Positions 27,073-36,371 are shown, counted from the first letter of the stretch. The stretch is DNA of 64,000 bases from Blautia wexlerae DSM 19850 (GCF_025148125.1 NZ_CP102267.1:1114001-1178000); one strand, 5' to 3'. Notes: generated by a model from the letters alone, not told the origin. Made by a program: numbers and translations.

Positions 27073-27870
27073 TTATGCGGTTTTTTGTACAGCCAGCGCT
27101 TCGATTTCTTCTAAGGTCAGGTCTGTAAAAGCGGCAATATCTTCGTAAGTGAGTTTACCGGAGGCCAGCATACGTTTAGCAATTTCAATGCGTTCAGCTT
27201 TTCGCATATTTTCCATTTCTCTGCACATAGTCAAAACTCCTTCCTCATCTTCTTTAAAATAACGTACTCTGTCAGCAAGGATTTTATAATACATGTCTTT
27301 CGGATTGGTACAGGAAAAATCGTGCATTAGTTTTCCGAGTTCTGTTTCATCTTTGATTTGGGAATTTATATAAATAATATGAGCTTCATCACCGAATGGT
27401 TCACCGGTTTCCTGGATGATGCGGTCAACATGATAAATTGGAAGCCCGGCTTTTAATACATCATTTTCGGTAATAAAAATCACATAGGTTTCAGTGAGAG
27501 CATCATATTTATCGCCAGCTTCAGTTATATTGGCATCTATAAGACTGCTATTGTATCTTGCACGTTTTGCATCAGCACCACGATCACTTCTTTGAATTTC
27601 TATATTATAAATGCGGTTATTGGAATCAACAGCTAATATATCCAAGCGAATAGAACGTCCCTGTAAATTTTTTATATCGTATTGTCCCTGCACAGATTGT
27701 ACTTTAAGGTCATGTCTTTGCAAAATAATTTGAAGTAGAAATTCCGCACATGCCTTATCTTCAAAAACTTTACTCATAAAATCATCATCTAAAAGACGAA
27801 AACCCCTAAGGCGTTGTAGATCTTCTTTATGTTTTTGCTCAAAATCCAGTGTTTCTTCTGTATTATTCAT
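27073..27870 (-). CDS. Rpn-family PD-(D/E)XK nuclease / transposase-like protein
   Basis: 265 residues. The N-terminal half has the FRLLDDDFMSKVFEDKACAE opening and the PD-(D/E)XK core RLDILAVDSNNRIYNIEIQR (Asp and ExQ at about 70-90), typical of Rpn (recombination-promoting nuclease, PDDEXK_2) proteins. The helical C-terminal tail ending LTLEEIEALAVQKTA is common in Firmicute members. Known relatives are DNA endonucleases that raise recombination; several have been linked to phage defence. It has its own ribosome site (AAGGAAAG). Confidence 0.85.
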   Translation of the reverse strand: MNNTEETLDFEQKHKEDLQRLRGFRLLDDDFMSKVFEDKACAEFLLQIILQRHDLKVQSVQGQYDIKNLQGRSIRLDILAVDSNNRIYNIEIQRSDRGADAKRARYNSSLIDANITEAGDKYDALTETYVIFITENDVLKAGLPIYHVDRIIQETGEPFGDEAHIIYINSQIKDETELGKLMHDFSCTNPKDMYYKILADRVRYFKEDEEGVLTMCREMENMRKAERIEIAKRMLASGKLTYEDIAAFTDLTLEEIEALAVQKTA

Positions 27871-28005
27871 TGTAAAAACACCACCTGCTTTCCTTTAGAA
27901 TGGGATATAGTAAACATGGATTCCTATATCATTATTTTAACATGGCAAATAGCAATCCTCAATACCTGAATTTTGAAATGACAAATGCCGATAAAAAATA
28001 ACAGT

Positions 28006-29342
28006 CTATAAATCTTTTACTTTTTCAATCTGTTCATTCACATCTTTAAGTTGCTGTTCAGTATCTTTTAAAGATTTTCTGGGAGCACTGGTCTGGTCTG
28101 ATGCCTGATTGAGTTCTACATGGAAATCATCAAGAGAATCATAGCCATGTTCCTGTATGTAGGCAACAGTCTGAGCCATCTGCTTCAAATTGGTGAGCTT
28201 TACTTTTTGAGCATAGGCTCCACTTTGCTGTGCTTTAATACAGGTTTGCAGATCTATGACAAGCCGGAGATCTGATTTTATGAAAATGAATGGTGTAGAG
28301 ATAGCAGAAGTATCAGAGAAAGGAACAGTTGGTAAATCTGTGGAAGTATTCGGAGCCTGCTGTTCCAGAATTTCTTCTTTTTGTTCTTTATGGGATTTTG
28401 TGTTTTCCTCAAATGCTTTCAAGAGAAAATCTTCTGTGTATCTAGTTCCAAGATTCTTTCCAGTGATATATTTGTTCCTGCCAGGGTGAAGATAACTGTA
28501 CCGGTTTCGACTGATCTTGAAGATGATGTGATATTTTACATCAAGGATTTTTGAAAATTCTTCTAGTGATCGGGCGGTACTTGCGGCATCATCAATAGCG
28601 TCACGAAGAAATTGTTTCTCTGTCTGGTAACGAGTTTCCTTTGGAGTGATTCCATCTTCTTTCATTTTCTGATTTAACTTATCGAGTTTTTCCTGTCCCC
28701 GGCGTTGTGCCCAATATTCTTTTTCTGTGATTTTTCTTTCAGCAGGAGTGAGCAGATCAACCTGATGTAGTCCTTTTTTTTACACATATCCATAACTTCC
28801 TGTTTTAAATGGGTAAGGTATGCTGTGCTTAGGTGGTGTTTGTATCCGGCTTTTGCTTCACAGTCAAATTCCATATAGGGTTCTTGTGGTATATCATATT
28901 TACGGAGACTGTTAATTACGATATGCACATGGATGTTTCCACTTTTGTTATGACCGTCGGTATGAGTACAGACTAAAGCCTGATGACCGGGAAAGTTTTT
29001 CTTTGCAAAAGTCAATCCGAGTTGCTGGGCACGTTCACCGGTCAATCCACATTCATCCCTGTCTTTTGGGTCGAAGCTGATGATATAGTGATGGGATTTT
29101 ATTTCATTGAAGTTTTTGTTCTTGTGATAGTAGCTGTTCAGTTCCTGACATTCAGATGCAAAAGAGAATGGATCACAGTTCAGACCGTCCAGATAATATT
29201 CTTCTCTCAGTATCATATGCCCTTCTTCATCAAGAATCGGTTTTTGCGTATACTCGTTGTGCTGGAAGATAAGATACCGTTCCGATTCTCCATAGTCAGA
29301 GTTTTTGTTTGCGATATGTTTAATTACTGCCACGAAAATCAC
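28006..29342 (-). pseudogene. mobA: MobA/VirD2-type relaxase, frameshifted
   Basis: Nickase that should cut oriT and pilot DNA transfer. The N-terminal part (29342-28674) has AVIKHIANKNSDYGESERYL, HHYIISFDPKDRDECGLTGE and GNIHVHIVINSLRKYD (the histidine cluster of the relaxase). The frame is lost in a run of eight A (minus strand, 28774-28781). A nine-A run would give CKKKGLHQVDLLTPAE and join the downstream ORF (28665-28006), which continues with RRGQEKLDKLNQKM. The start may be GTG at 29333, overlapping mobC. Sequencing error, phase variation and decay are all possible. Confidence 0.85.
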
Positions 29343-29697
29343 CTGTCATTTTCATCACTTCATATTTCATTTCATAAATATCCCGGAGAGACTTTCGGAT
29401 TTCATTTCTCATTTCAGAAGAGAGGATTCCACCCTGATTAAAATATCGGGCAATCTGATTTAGGTTGCTGCCAATTTTACCAAACTCGCTAATAAGTTTT
29501 TTTATTTCGGGAACATCTGCGGTAATTTCGTATTTGATGATGACTTTCTGGTTGACCAAGGCATTTCGGATAAAATCAGAAACCGTCATGCTGTTAGCAT
29601 TGGCTCTTTCTGCAAGAAGATCATATTCAGTTTCATTCATGCGTAAATGCACATCTTTAGTTTTTGCAAGAGTTTCCTCTTTCTTAGGTCTTGTCAT
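29320..29697 (-). CDS. mobC: MobC-like relaxosome accessory protein
   Basis: 125 residues with a ribbon-helix-helix-like N-terminus (VHLRMNETEYDLLAERANAN) and the MobC block IGSNLNQIARYFNQGG near 80-95. It binds near oriT and helps the relaxase. A Shine-Dalgarno GAAAGGAAG precedes the ATG. The 3' end overlaps the relaxase start. Confidence 0.88.
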   Translation of the reverse strand: MTRPKKEETLAKTKDVHLRMNETEYDLLAERANANSMTVSDFIRNALVNQKVIIKYEITADVPEIKKLISEFGKIGSNLNQIARYFNQGGILSSEMRNEIRKSLRDIYEMKYEVMKMTGDFRGSN

Positions 29698-30000
29698 TGA
29701 TAACTTCCTTTCTTCGTGGTAGTGGTTTCATAAGAAAATCCAAATTTTGCGGCCTGCAGGGAAAGTAAGTGATGAAAAATTATCGCACTGTGACCATGTA
29801 AATGGAAACCAATACACATATCTGTGATTGTGGTCGAGGGTATGGGGAAACGAAATCCCCATCAAGTTGCAAGTCGCCAAGAACCCGGAAAGGGGTTATT
29901 GTGCTACATTGCGAAACTTGCTCTATAGTGTTGAAAAATTGCTGCTTATAAATATATATAAACCAGAAAAAATAGGTGAGCAAGATTAAAATAAAGTTAA
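29698..30000. other. Probable oriT region
   Basis: A non-coding 300-bp region immediately upstream of mobC, with the inverted repeat GGGGAAACGAAATCCCC (29842-29858) and GC-rich AT-flanked blocks. In such mobilisable elements oriT lies next to mobC. Spurious reverse frames across it read similarly in related elements as I remember them, which suggests nucleotide-level conservation. The nick site is not identified. Confidence 0.5.
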
Positions 30001-30028
30001 TTCTTGTTCATCTATTGGATAATAGAAT

Positions 30029-30355
30029 TTAATTCCTTGTTAGTCGCTTTAAAACGGATGAAAGTAATAATAAATCTTCTTCAGAAAATTTACTAATATC
30101 TGAAATAATAGAATGTAACAAAGTAGGGTTCTGAAAAGATGGATCAAAAAATTCAGTAGGAGTAATATCGAAGTACTTACAAATATCTAAAAAAGTATTC
30201 ATAGAGGGTAATATTCTGCCAGAACTAATTGATTGTATATATCCTTGCGAACGACCGATTGCTAAGCTCAAAGTGTATTCGGAGATTCCTTTTTGACAAC
30301 GTAATTCAGTAATTCTATTTTTGATAAATGCTGAAAAATCAGTTTCCTCATTCAT
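30029..30355 (-). CDS. XRE-family transcriptional regulator
   Basis: 108 residues with a Cro/C1-type HTH (ITELRCQKGISEYTLSLAIG, RSQGYIQSISSGRILPSM) and a short C-terminal helix. ATG at 30355 has AGGAGG close upstream. It is divergent from agrA; the 185-bp shared region holds promoters for both, so cross-regulation is possible. Similar regulators accompany mobilisable elements. Confidence 0.85.
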   Translation of the reverse strand: MNEETDFSAFIKNRITELRCQKGISEYTLSLAIGRSQGYIQSISSGRILPSMNTFLDICKYFDITPTEFFDPSFQNPTLLHSIISDISKFSEEDLLLLSSVLKRLTRN

Positions 30356-30416
30356 GACACCTCCTATACATATTGTAAGTGTTTTAAAATAATTTTATTC
30401 GATTTTAAATATCTAT

Positions 30417-30444
30417 TTGACAATGATTTTGCTTAAAGTATACC
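30417..30444 (+). promoter_or_regulatory. Promoter of agrA/agrC
   Basis: TTGACA at 30417-30422, a 16-nt spacer, and TATACC at 30439-30444, about 95 nt before agrA. Confidence 0.6.
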
Positions 30445-30540
30445 ATAAATATCTAAAGACAGCTTTGAATGAAGGTTAAAAAGGAGATGACTTGCATGAA
30501 TGATACCGAGAGAGTATTATACTTTCAGGAGGGAAAAATA

Positions 30541-31263
30541 ATGAAGACTGTAATTTGCGATGATGAAAAAAGCACATGTTCCGAGCTAGAAGAGATTATA
30601 CTGAAATATGCGAAAGAGAAGAGCGTTTCACTTGTGACAGAAGTTTTTTATTCTGGAGATACTTTGTTGGATTATTTGAAAAGAGAGAAAATAAACATTC
30701 TTTTTCTGGATATAGAATTGCCAGGAAAAGATGGAGTTATGGTAGGCAAATATATAAGAGAGGTTCTTGAAGAAGAGAATATATTTTTGATATATATATC
30801 TTCAAAGGAAAATTATGCATTACAGCTTTTTCAAAATCGACCATTTGATTTTTTGGTAAAGCCAATAGAACCGGCGAAGATATATCATGTTTTGGATAAT
30901 ATTTATCGTATATCGGAAAAAAATAGTGTGGGATTTGAGTTCCAAACTCAAAATAGTACATATCGCATTTCGTATAAAGATATTTTGTATTTTCAAAGTA
31001 CTGGACGAAAAATTAATATTGTAATGAAAAAAGAGATCAGAACATTTTATGGAAAATTGAATGAGATTGAAAAACGAATTCCAGAAAATGTTTTTTTAAG
31101 AATACATAAATCGTATTTAGTAAATAAAAATTATGTAAAGGAATTTACATACGAGTGGGTAAAAATGCTGAATGGAGATGTACTAAATATAAGTAAAATT
31201 AATCGTGCAGATGTACGAAGAAAGATTTTGGAGAGTGCTGCAGATGAGTTTAAAAATATTTAA
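30541..31263 (+). CDS. agrA: LytTR-family response regulator (AgrA-like)
   Basis: 240 residues. The receiver domain has ICDDEKS at 5-11 and phospho-acceptor D57 in ILFLDIELPGKDG. The C-terminal LytTR DNA-binding domain contains YKDILYFQSTGRKINIV and FLRIHKSYLVNKNYV. ATG 30541 is chosen because GGAGGG lies 7 nt upstream; an in-frame ATG at 30469 is weaker. It pairs with the kinase whose start overlaps its last 20 nt. It should bind the direct repeats ahead of agrD. Confidence 0.92.
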   Translation: MKTVICDDEKSTCSELEEIILKYAKEKSVSLVTEVFYSGDTLLDYLKREKINILFLDIELPGKDGVMVGKYIREVLEEENIFLIYISSKENYALQLFQNRPFDFLVKPIEPAKIYHVLDNIYRISEKNSVGFEFQTQNSTYRISYKDILYFQSTGRKINIVMKKEIRTFYGKLNEIEKRIPENVFLRIHKSYLVNKNYVKEFTYEWVKMLNGDVLNISKINRADVRRKILESAADEFKNI

Positions 31264-32521
31264 TGGTATTATAGCGTTACTGGCAAATGCATTACGTTTT
31301 TACGCATTGAAGTATTTTGTTGGTATTTTTGTGCAAAAAGAAGAGAGCAGATGGAAGCATGTCTCTATTTTATATATTATAGGCTGGGCATGGACAAGTG
31401 CGATAAGCTTGCTATTTTCCTTTCCGGCTATGAATATTTTGTCAAACATTACAAGTCTTTTTTTGATTTTTTTTCCATACCGCATAAAGAAAATAAAGAA
31501 ATGTTTGGCTGTATTTATTATATATGTGATTAATGCATTGGTTGACAGCATTGTCATTTTATCTTTAACAAAATATACGATGGGACAGCCGGTGAATCAG
31601 GTATGTGAATGTATTACCAGCTTTGCTTTATTATTTATTGCAATTATTATCCAGAGGACAACAGAACCCGAAAAAGAAATTACATTACCGGCATTAAATA
31701 TGGCTGCACTTTTAATGGTTCCTGTTGTCAGTATTGTATATATATATTATCTGATTATTGTTGCGCATGAAATAAAAGAAATTGTTATTTTTGCATCACT
31801 GGCACTTCTTTTTATTAATATTCTCATTTTTTATCTGTATCATTCACTCCTTAAATTTTATTCTGCCCGTATGAATGAGCAGGTGTTTAAACAGATGTTA
31901 GAAGTTTATTCTTATCAATTAGATATAGCCAGAGAATCGGAAGAACGGGTGAAAGCATTGAGGCATGATATAAAACATCATATCATTGAGTTGTCTGCAA
32001 TGGCTAAAAAAAATAATAATGACGACATGATAAAATATTTAAGCGGCATGAAGGATTTTATGCTAAATCCAAAAGAATATTCAACTACAGGTAATCAGGA
32101 AATAGACGGAGTATTAAATTATACGCTGCAGAAAGCAAACAAGACGCTGAATCAAGTAGATGTTCAAATAAATATTCCGGAAGATCTATATTTTAATAAT
32201 TTTAATATTTGCGTGATTTTGGGGAATCTGGTAGATAATGCAGTAAGAGAGGCCAGTAAATCGAAGGAAAAGTTACTAACTATAAAAATGCAAATAAAAC
32301 AAGAGGTGTTATTAATCTTTATAGAAAACAGCTATTCAGGAAAAATCCTTGAAAAGAGAAATGGACTGCAGACAACTCAGCCAGAACTTGCAATACATGG
32401 TATTGGATTAGAAAATGTAAAAAAAGTGGTCATTGCCAATGGAGGAGAAATAAAAATAGATTATACATCTAATAGATTCTGTGTTCAGGTCCTTTTATAT
32501 ATGTCGCGGATTAAAAACTAA
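31244..32521 (+). CDS. agrC: AgrC-like sensor kinase, GHKL type
   Basis: 425 residues: about six membrane helices in residues 1-200, then a coiled linker, the histidine region ALRHDIKHHIIELS near 240, and a GHKL ATPase with CVILGNLVDNAVREA and HGIGLENVKKVV near the C-terminus. This is the layout of AgrC/ComD-type receptors for cyclic peptides. The start overlaps agrA by 20 nt. Ligand choice is inferred from the nearby agrD. Confidence 0.9.
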   Translation: MSLKIFNGIIALLANALRFYALKYFVGIFVQKEESRWKHVSILYIIGWAWTSAISLLFSFPAMNILSNITSLFLIFFPYRIKKIKKCLAVFIIYVINALVDSIVILSLTKYTMGQPVNQVCECITSFALLFIAIIIQRTTEPEKEITLPALNMAALLMVPVVSIVYIYYLIIVAHEIKEIVIFASLALLFINILIFYLYHSLLKFYSARMNEQVFKQMLEVYSYQLDIARESEERVKALRHDIKHHIIELSAMAKKNNNDDMIKYLSGMKDFMLNPKEYSTTGNQEIDGVLNYTLQKANKTLNQVDVQINIPEDLYFNNFNICVILGNLVDNAVREASKSKEKLLTIKMQIKQEVLLIFIENSYSGKILEKRNGLQTTQPELAIHGIGLENVKKVVIANGGEIKIDYTSNRFCVQVLLYMSRIKN

Positions 32522-32547
32522 GAGACTCGTTAGGGGTCTCTTTTTTA
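32521..32547 (+). terminator. Terminator after agrC
   Basis: AGAGAC/GTCTCT hairpin followed by TTTTTT. It separates agrAC from the agrD operon. Confidence 0.75.
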
Positions 32548-32563
32548 CTTGAAAGAAAAGTCT

Positions 32564-32629
32564 AATTTTGACAAAATCGTGGGCGAATTTTGACAATTGA
32601 ATAAATAATCAATAATTATATGCTACAAT
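32564..32629 (+). promoter_or_regulatory. Probable AgrA-controlled promoter with direct repeats
   Basis: AATTTTGACAA occurs at 32564-32574 and again at 32586-32596, a period of 22 bp, as LytTR regulators prefer. A TACAAT -10-like hexamer at 32624-32629 has no good -35 at 17 nt, consistent with an activator-dependent promoter. Assignment of the boxes to AgrA is inference. Confidence 0.5.
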
Positions 32630-32658
32630 TCAATCACTTCAAAGGGAGGTGCAAGCCA

Positions 32659-32808
32659 ATGGATAAGAGAACTTCTACAAATGGGAACAAGGTATTGGGG
32701 TACATAGCAAAGAGGATAGCTGTAAGAGATGCCAATACAACCTGTCCTTTCTTAGGATACCAGCCTAAACTCCCAACGGCCGTAAAAAAATTAAAGAATT
32801 CAAAATGA
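32659..32808 (+). CDS. agrD: AgrD-like cyclic autoinducer peptide precursor
   Basis: 49 residues, preceded by AAAGGGAGG. An amphipathic N-terminus (NKVLGYIAKRIAVRDA) is followed by the peptide region NTTCPFLG with Cys29 and the charged tail YQPKLPTAVKKLKNSK, the YQPK.P signature of clostridial AgrD. By analogy with staphylococcal AgrD, cleavage after Gly33 would give a five-membered thiolactone ring from Cys29 to Gly33. AgrB, encoded 5.8 kb downstream at the end of the same apparent operon, should process it. Confidence 0.85.
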   Translation: MDKRTSTNGNKVLGYIAKRIAVRDANTTCPFLGYQPKLPTAVKKLKNSK

Positions 32809-32823
32809 AAGGAGATTCAAATT

Positions 32824-33207
32824 ATGTTGAACAAAAAGATTAAAAGAACATTGTGTGGTTTAGTTGCTTCTTTATGTTTGGTAGGCAGTACAGTTCCGGT
32901 ATTTGCTGAAACAGTTGATTTTGACGTCACGGTACCAGGAGATATCCTTTCTCCGAGAGCTGCTAAATTTGATTCGGAACAGAGGTTTTATGTAACAGGA
33001 ACTTTGTTTAATAAGACGGGAAGATTGGATTGCAGGTCTATTAATCGTACGAATAGTGCAATACAGTCAAGGATAGCGTCAATTTCTCCGAGTTATTTGT
33101 CGAGTAGCGCACTATATTACAGTAATGCACCATCAGGGCAGACGTATTACATGACAACATCTGCCAGTGTATCATATCTTCGAGTGAAGGGACGATATAC
33201 TCCGTAA
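32824..33207 (+). CDS. Small secreted protein, paralogue 1 (unknown family)
   Basis: 127 residues with a signal peptide cut after VPVFA (residue 28), giving a mature protein of about 99 residues rich in Ser/Thr/Tyr and beta-like. It shares with the protein at 37078 the blocks GSTVPVFA, PGDI.S.R, EQ.FYVTGT.F, L.C.S, ASV..L.V and the C-terminal GRYTP. There is one Cys. It follows agrD by 15 nt with its own GAAAGGAG. I do not recognise the family; an Agr-controlled antimicrobial or surface factor is possible but unproven. Confidence 0.8.
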   Translation: MLNKKIKRTLCGLVASLCLVGSTVPVFAETVDFDVTVPGDILSPRAAKFDSEQRFYVTGTLFNKTGRLDCRSINRTNSAIQSRIASISPSYLSSSALYYSNAPSGQTYYMTTSASVSYLRVKGRYTP

Positions 33208-33236
33208 TATTTACGAATAACATTTAAAATAACAAG

Positions 33237-33278
33237 TTCAGTTAGGGGATACACATACGGTATCCCTTAGCTGAATTT
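33237..33278 (+). terminator. Intercistronic hairpin, possible partial terminator
   Basis: Strong stem TTCAGTTAGGGGATAC / GTATCCCTTAGCTGAA, then AATTTAAGGAG with only a short T run. It may make the small secreted protein more abundant than downstream products. Confidence 0.5.
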
Positions 33279-33290
33279 AAGGAGAAAAAT

Positions 33291-34397
33291 ATGCTGAAAA
33301 AAATAAGATGGTTTTGCCTGACATTATGTATATGTTCGGTTTTGGCTGGATGTAACAAGAGTTCTGTAGATGTCAAAGAAAAAGCAGGGGAAGAAATAGT
33401 CTCAATGGAAGAAGCAGAATATAGTTTCCCGGAAAAGTATGAAAAAACCTCTGATTCGGGGAAGGTAAAATTTAATTGTGAGTTGGAAGTGCCGGAAAAT
33501 ATAAAAGGACAAGCTATAAGCACAGTTGATGTAAAGGGACTATATAGCTGTGACAGGGAAAAAGCATGGACTATATTCGGTGAAGGAAAAGAAATAATTG
33601 AAAAATCGGAAATTCCGGTAAATGAAGGGAGGGCACCAGAAGACTATTATCTATTTGCAAATGATGAATGTCTTGATATAAATGAAGGCATTACTTACGG
33701 AAGCAGCAATTCCAAATATTATTCATCCATCGGTGCGCGAAATTCAAATAATCAGGTTGTGTTTGAAGAGTCAGATGTTTCCTTTAAAAGCGGCGAAGAA
33801 TGTATTACAGAATTACAAAAAATAATAGATGAATTGGGATACCATTCAGAAGACTTTATATTTGCTTGTTACCCCTTAAATTCTCAGACAATGAAAAATT
33901 TGGAAGAACAATATTTACAGGAAGGTCGTTTAACAGAAGAAAAAAGAAAGGAAAGCTGGAGTCAGGAAGATGATGCGTATTTTATTTATGGGTATCAAAA
34001 ATATGAAGACATTCCTATTTTTCATGAAATGATGAGTATTGCCAGAAGCATGGCATATGATACTCCGGATAATGCTCCTGTCCAGGCGATATATTCTACC
34101 CGGGGAATTGAAATTCTGGATATTGGCGGCGTTTATGAATTTGAAAAGGGAGAACAACAAGTTTTACTGAAGCCTTTCGAGGATATTGCTGCTGTGGTTG
34201 AGGAAAAATTTGAGAATATTTTAAACGATGCGGAGTATGAAGTGACGAGAGCAAAATTCTATGAGAGGGTATATCTGGATGAGGGACAAAAATATAAGGC
34301 AGATCCTATCTGGTATTTTGAAGTAGTCGAAAATAATATAAGTAAATCTGTAACATTAATTAATGCGGAAACAGGAAAGGAAATATTCTTGCAATAA
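33291..34397 (+). CDS. Secreted lipoprotein, paralogue 1 (unknown family)
   Basis: 368 residues with a lipoprotein signal (VLAGC, Cys near 21), so probably membrane-anchored outside the cell. It shares with the protein at 37480 the blocks SGKV.F.CELEVPEN, PE.YY..A, AYDTP, STRGIE, TRAKFYER and a C-terminal PIWYFEV...LINAETGKEI segment resembling PepSY/YycI-type folds. No catalytic motif is visible. A role as receptor, chaperone or immunity partner of the small secreted protein is a guess from the paired duplication. Confidence 0.8.
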   Translation: MLKKIRWFCLTLCICSVLAGCNKSSVDVKEKAGEEIVSMEEAEYSFPEKYEKTSDSGKVKFNCELEVPENIKGQAISTVDVKGLYSCDREKAWTIFGEGKEIIEKSEIPVNEGRAPEDYYLFANDECLDINEGITYGSSNSKYYSSIGARNSNNQVVFEESDVSFKSGEECITELQKIIDELGYHSEDFIFACYPLNSQTMKNLEEQYLQEGRLTEEKRKESWSQEDDAYFIYGYQKYEDIPIFHEMMSIARSMAYDTPDNAPVQAIYSTRGIEILDIGGVYEFEKGEQQVLLKPFEDIAAVVEEKFENILNDAEYEVTRAKFYERVYLDEGQKYKADPIWYFEVVENNISKSVTLINAETGKEIFLQ

Positions 34398-34419
34398 AAA
34401 TTAGCGAAAGGGATGTTTT

Positions 34420-34725
34420 ATGAATAGATCCACAATTCCTTATTCGATTGTAGAAGAACGAAGAAGGCTTAATAAATGTATAGAAAATGCCCCGAATGAG
34501 TGGGAAAGAGAAATATATAAAAAAATCAGAGACATGAAGATACCTTATGACAAATTGGATACAATTCTCGAAACAAGCAAAGAGCTGATTAAAAAGAAAG
34601 AGAAACAAAGAAAAAAAAGGATGTTATTCCTGATAAATGTAAGTGGCTTTGCTGCAGGTATTTGTGTATTTATTTTTTTCTGTGGAAAAAGAGCTGTTTA
34701 CAAAAGGAGAGAAACGGATGAATAG
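34420..34725 (+). CDS. Small membrane-anchored protein of the agr operon
   Basis: 101 residues: a charged helical N-terminal part (IVEERRRLNKCIENAPNEWE) and one membrane helix at about 69-86 (LFLINVSGFAAGICVFIFF). The stop overlaps the next start by 8 nt. I do not recognise it. Its place before the permease genes suggests a transporter-associated or immunity-type protein. Confidence 0.7.
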   Translation: MNRSTIPYSIVEERRRLNKCIENAPNEWEREIYKKIRDMKIPYDKLDTILETSKELIKKKEKQRKKRMLFLINVSGFAAGICVFIFFCGKRAVYKRRETDE

Positions 34726-35485
34726 AGCACATTATTTAAAAACGGATATCCGTCGTCTGATAAAAAATTACCCAATATATTTGGCCATTGTGGGTGTTGC
34801 AGTATCCATGTGGTTTTCCCTTGAAGATTATGCGTTTACTGAGGGAATGGTAAATGGAAATGCGCTAGATACATACGGTTTCGCTGTTAGTATGTCCGGG
34901 ATTATGATTGCCTATGCTTTTTGCGCATTCTCTTATGCAACGGTGTTTTGCGAGGATTTGGAGTATAAATATGCCAGATACAGCATCAACAGAGGAAATA
35001 CATGGAAATATGTGGTATCCAAGGCAGTGGTTGTCTATGGAGCGTCTGTGATCACTATGGTTTTGGGAAGCCTTCTGTTTGTTGCGTCTATACGGTTAAA
35101 GATACCCTGGACTTCCGAGGGATTACAGGATGCTTTTTTTATGGAAGGAATGTACGGTTCCCTGATTGTCGGAAAACACTACTGGCCTTATGTTTTTTTG
35201 TCCGCATTGCAAATGGGGATGTTTGCAGGGACCTTGTCATTGGCGGCTTCATTTCTGTCTATGTTTGTTTCTAATAAAATGCTGATATTGATCACACCTA
35301 TTTTAATACAGCAAATATTATTGGAATATCGTGGAAAGGGCTGGTTCAGCGTAATGCTGATATATCCGACCTTGAATCGGTTTTCGACGGATATACAGTA
35401 CTTTCTTACAGTCTTTGGCTGTAGCTTGTGTTTTTCGGCACTGCTTACCTGGGGAATATACAAAAAAATAAAAAGCAGATTATAG
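34718..35485 (+). CDS. ABC-2-type permease subunit 1
   Basis: 255 residues with about six membrane helices (for example YLAIVGVAVSMWFSL, IMIAYAFCAFSYATVF, MLILITPILIQQILL). ATG 34718 has AAGGAGAG upstream. It forms a set with the next permease and ATPase genes; spacing is 10 nt. Probable exporter of a secreted product or self-protection pump. Confidence 0.8.
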   Translation: MNRAHYLKTDIRRLIKNYPIYLAIVGVAVSMWFSLEDYAFTEGMVNGNALDTYGFAVSMSGIMIAYAFCAFSYATVFCEDLEYKYARYSINRGNTWKYVVSKAVVVYGASVITMVLGSLLFVASIRLKIPWTSEGLQDAFFMEGMYGSLIVGKHYWPYVFLSALQMGMFAGTLSLAASFLSMFVSNKMLILITPILIQQILLEYRGKGWFSVMLIYPTLNRFSTDIQYFLTVFGCSLCFSALLTWGIYKKIKSRL

Positions 35486-35495
35486 AGGTGGGAGT

Positions 35496-36356
35496 ATGAA
35501 GTTATTACAGTATACCTGGAAAAATTCCATGATGAAAATCGCCAATAGCAAAATGGCAGTTTTTGTAATATTGATGATTGTAGTCAGCCGGTCATATGTA
35601 GGGGCTATCCGACAGTTTTCAGTTGCAGTGGACTACCCGTCCTCTTGGTGCGTATTTCCATTTGCGATGTGTAGTTTTTCTTATCTGATTATGTTTTGGT
35701 TTGGAGTAATTTATGCGAACTCGGATGTGCCTTTTATGCAGCATGTGAATATGTATCATGCAATCCGTGTAGGAAGAAAGTGTTGGGCATTAGGGCAAAT
35801 AGGAGGGATTTTTATCCGTTCCGTTGTTCTTACTGTTGTGGCAGTCATCTGCACAATACTCCCGCTTTTACCGGACATTGAATGGAGCAATGAATGGGGA
35901 AAGCTGCTGAGAACGGCAGCAACGACAAGGGCTCTTACGCAGTTTGATAGTTCTGTGTTTATTTATTACGAGATTTTCTCTGAATTTTCGCCATTACAGC
36001 TTATAGGGCTGGAGATTCTTCTTTGTGCCTGTATCTGTACATTTATTGGGGTTCTGATGTTCCTGCTAAGTTTGTTTTTGAATAAGATTGCTGCAGTTGC
36101 AGGTGGTCTTGCCCTGGCAATCGCTCTATTTCCCGTGCTGAATATACATCCTATGATACGTCATAAACTGGCTTTTTTTATCCCGACGATATGGGCTGAA
36201 CTGGCAAGGATTGCAACCCCGGATTATGGTTACTATTGGCTGCCATCTATACCTTATATGTTTGGATTTTTAATAGCAGGGATTTTGTGTATGACGGTCA
36301 TTATTTTAATAAAGGTAAAAAAAATAGAATTTAACTGGGAAAATGAGGATATATAG
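35496..36356 (+). CDS. ABC-2-type permease subunit 2
   Basis: 286 residues with about six membrane helices and an N-terminal cytoplasmic segment (YTWKNSMMKIANSKMAVF). AGAGGTGGG precedes the ATG. It resembles the first permease in layout, so the transporter is probably a heterodimer of two permeases plus an ATPase. Confidence 0.8.
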   Translation: MKLLQYTWKNSMMKIANSKMAVFVILMIVVSRSYVGAIRQFSVAVDYPSSWCVFPFAMCSFSYLIMFWFGVIYANSDVPFMQHVNMYHAIRVGRKCWALGQIGGIFIRSVVLTVVAVICTILPLLPDIEWSNEWGKLLRTAATTRALTQFDSSVFIYYEIFSEFSPLQLIGLEILLCACICTFIGVLMFLLSLFLNKIAAVAGGLALAIALFPVLNIHPMIRHKLAFFIPTIWAELARIATPDYGYYWLPSIPYMFGFLIAGILCMTVIILIKVKKIEFNWENEDI

Positions 36357-36371
36357 CGAGGAGTGAAATAT

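Noticed and set aside
32824..33207. Lactococcin 972-type bacteriocin
   Set aside because: The setting (small secreted protein plus ABC transporter) is similar, but the mature sequence lacks the Trp-rich features of that family and the partner proteins differ.
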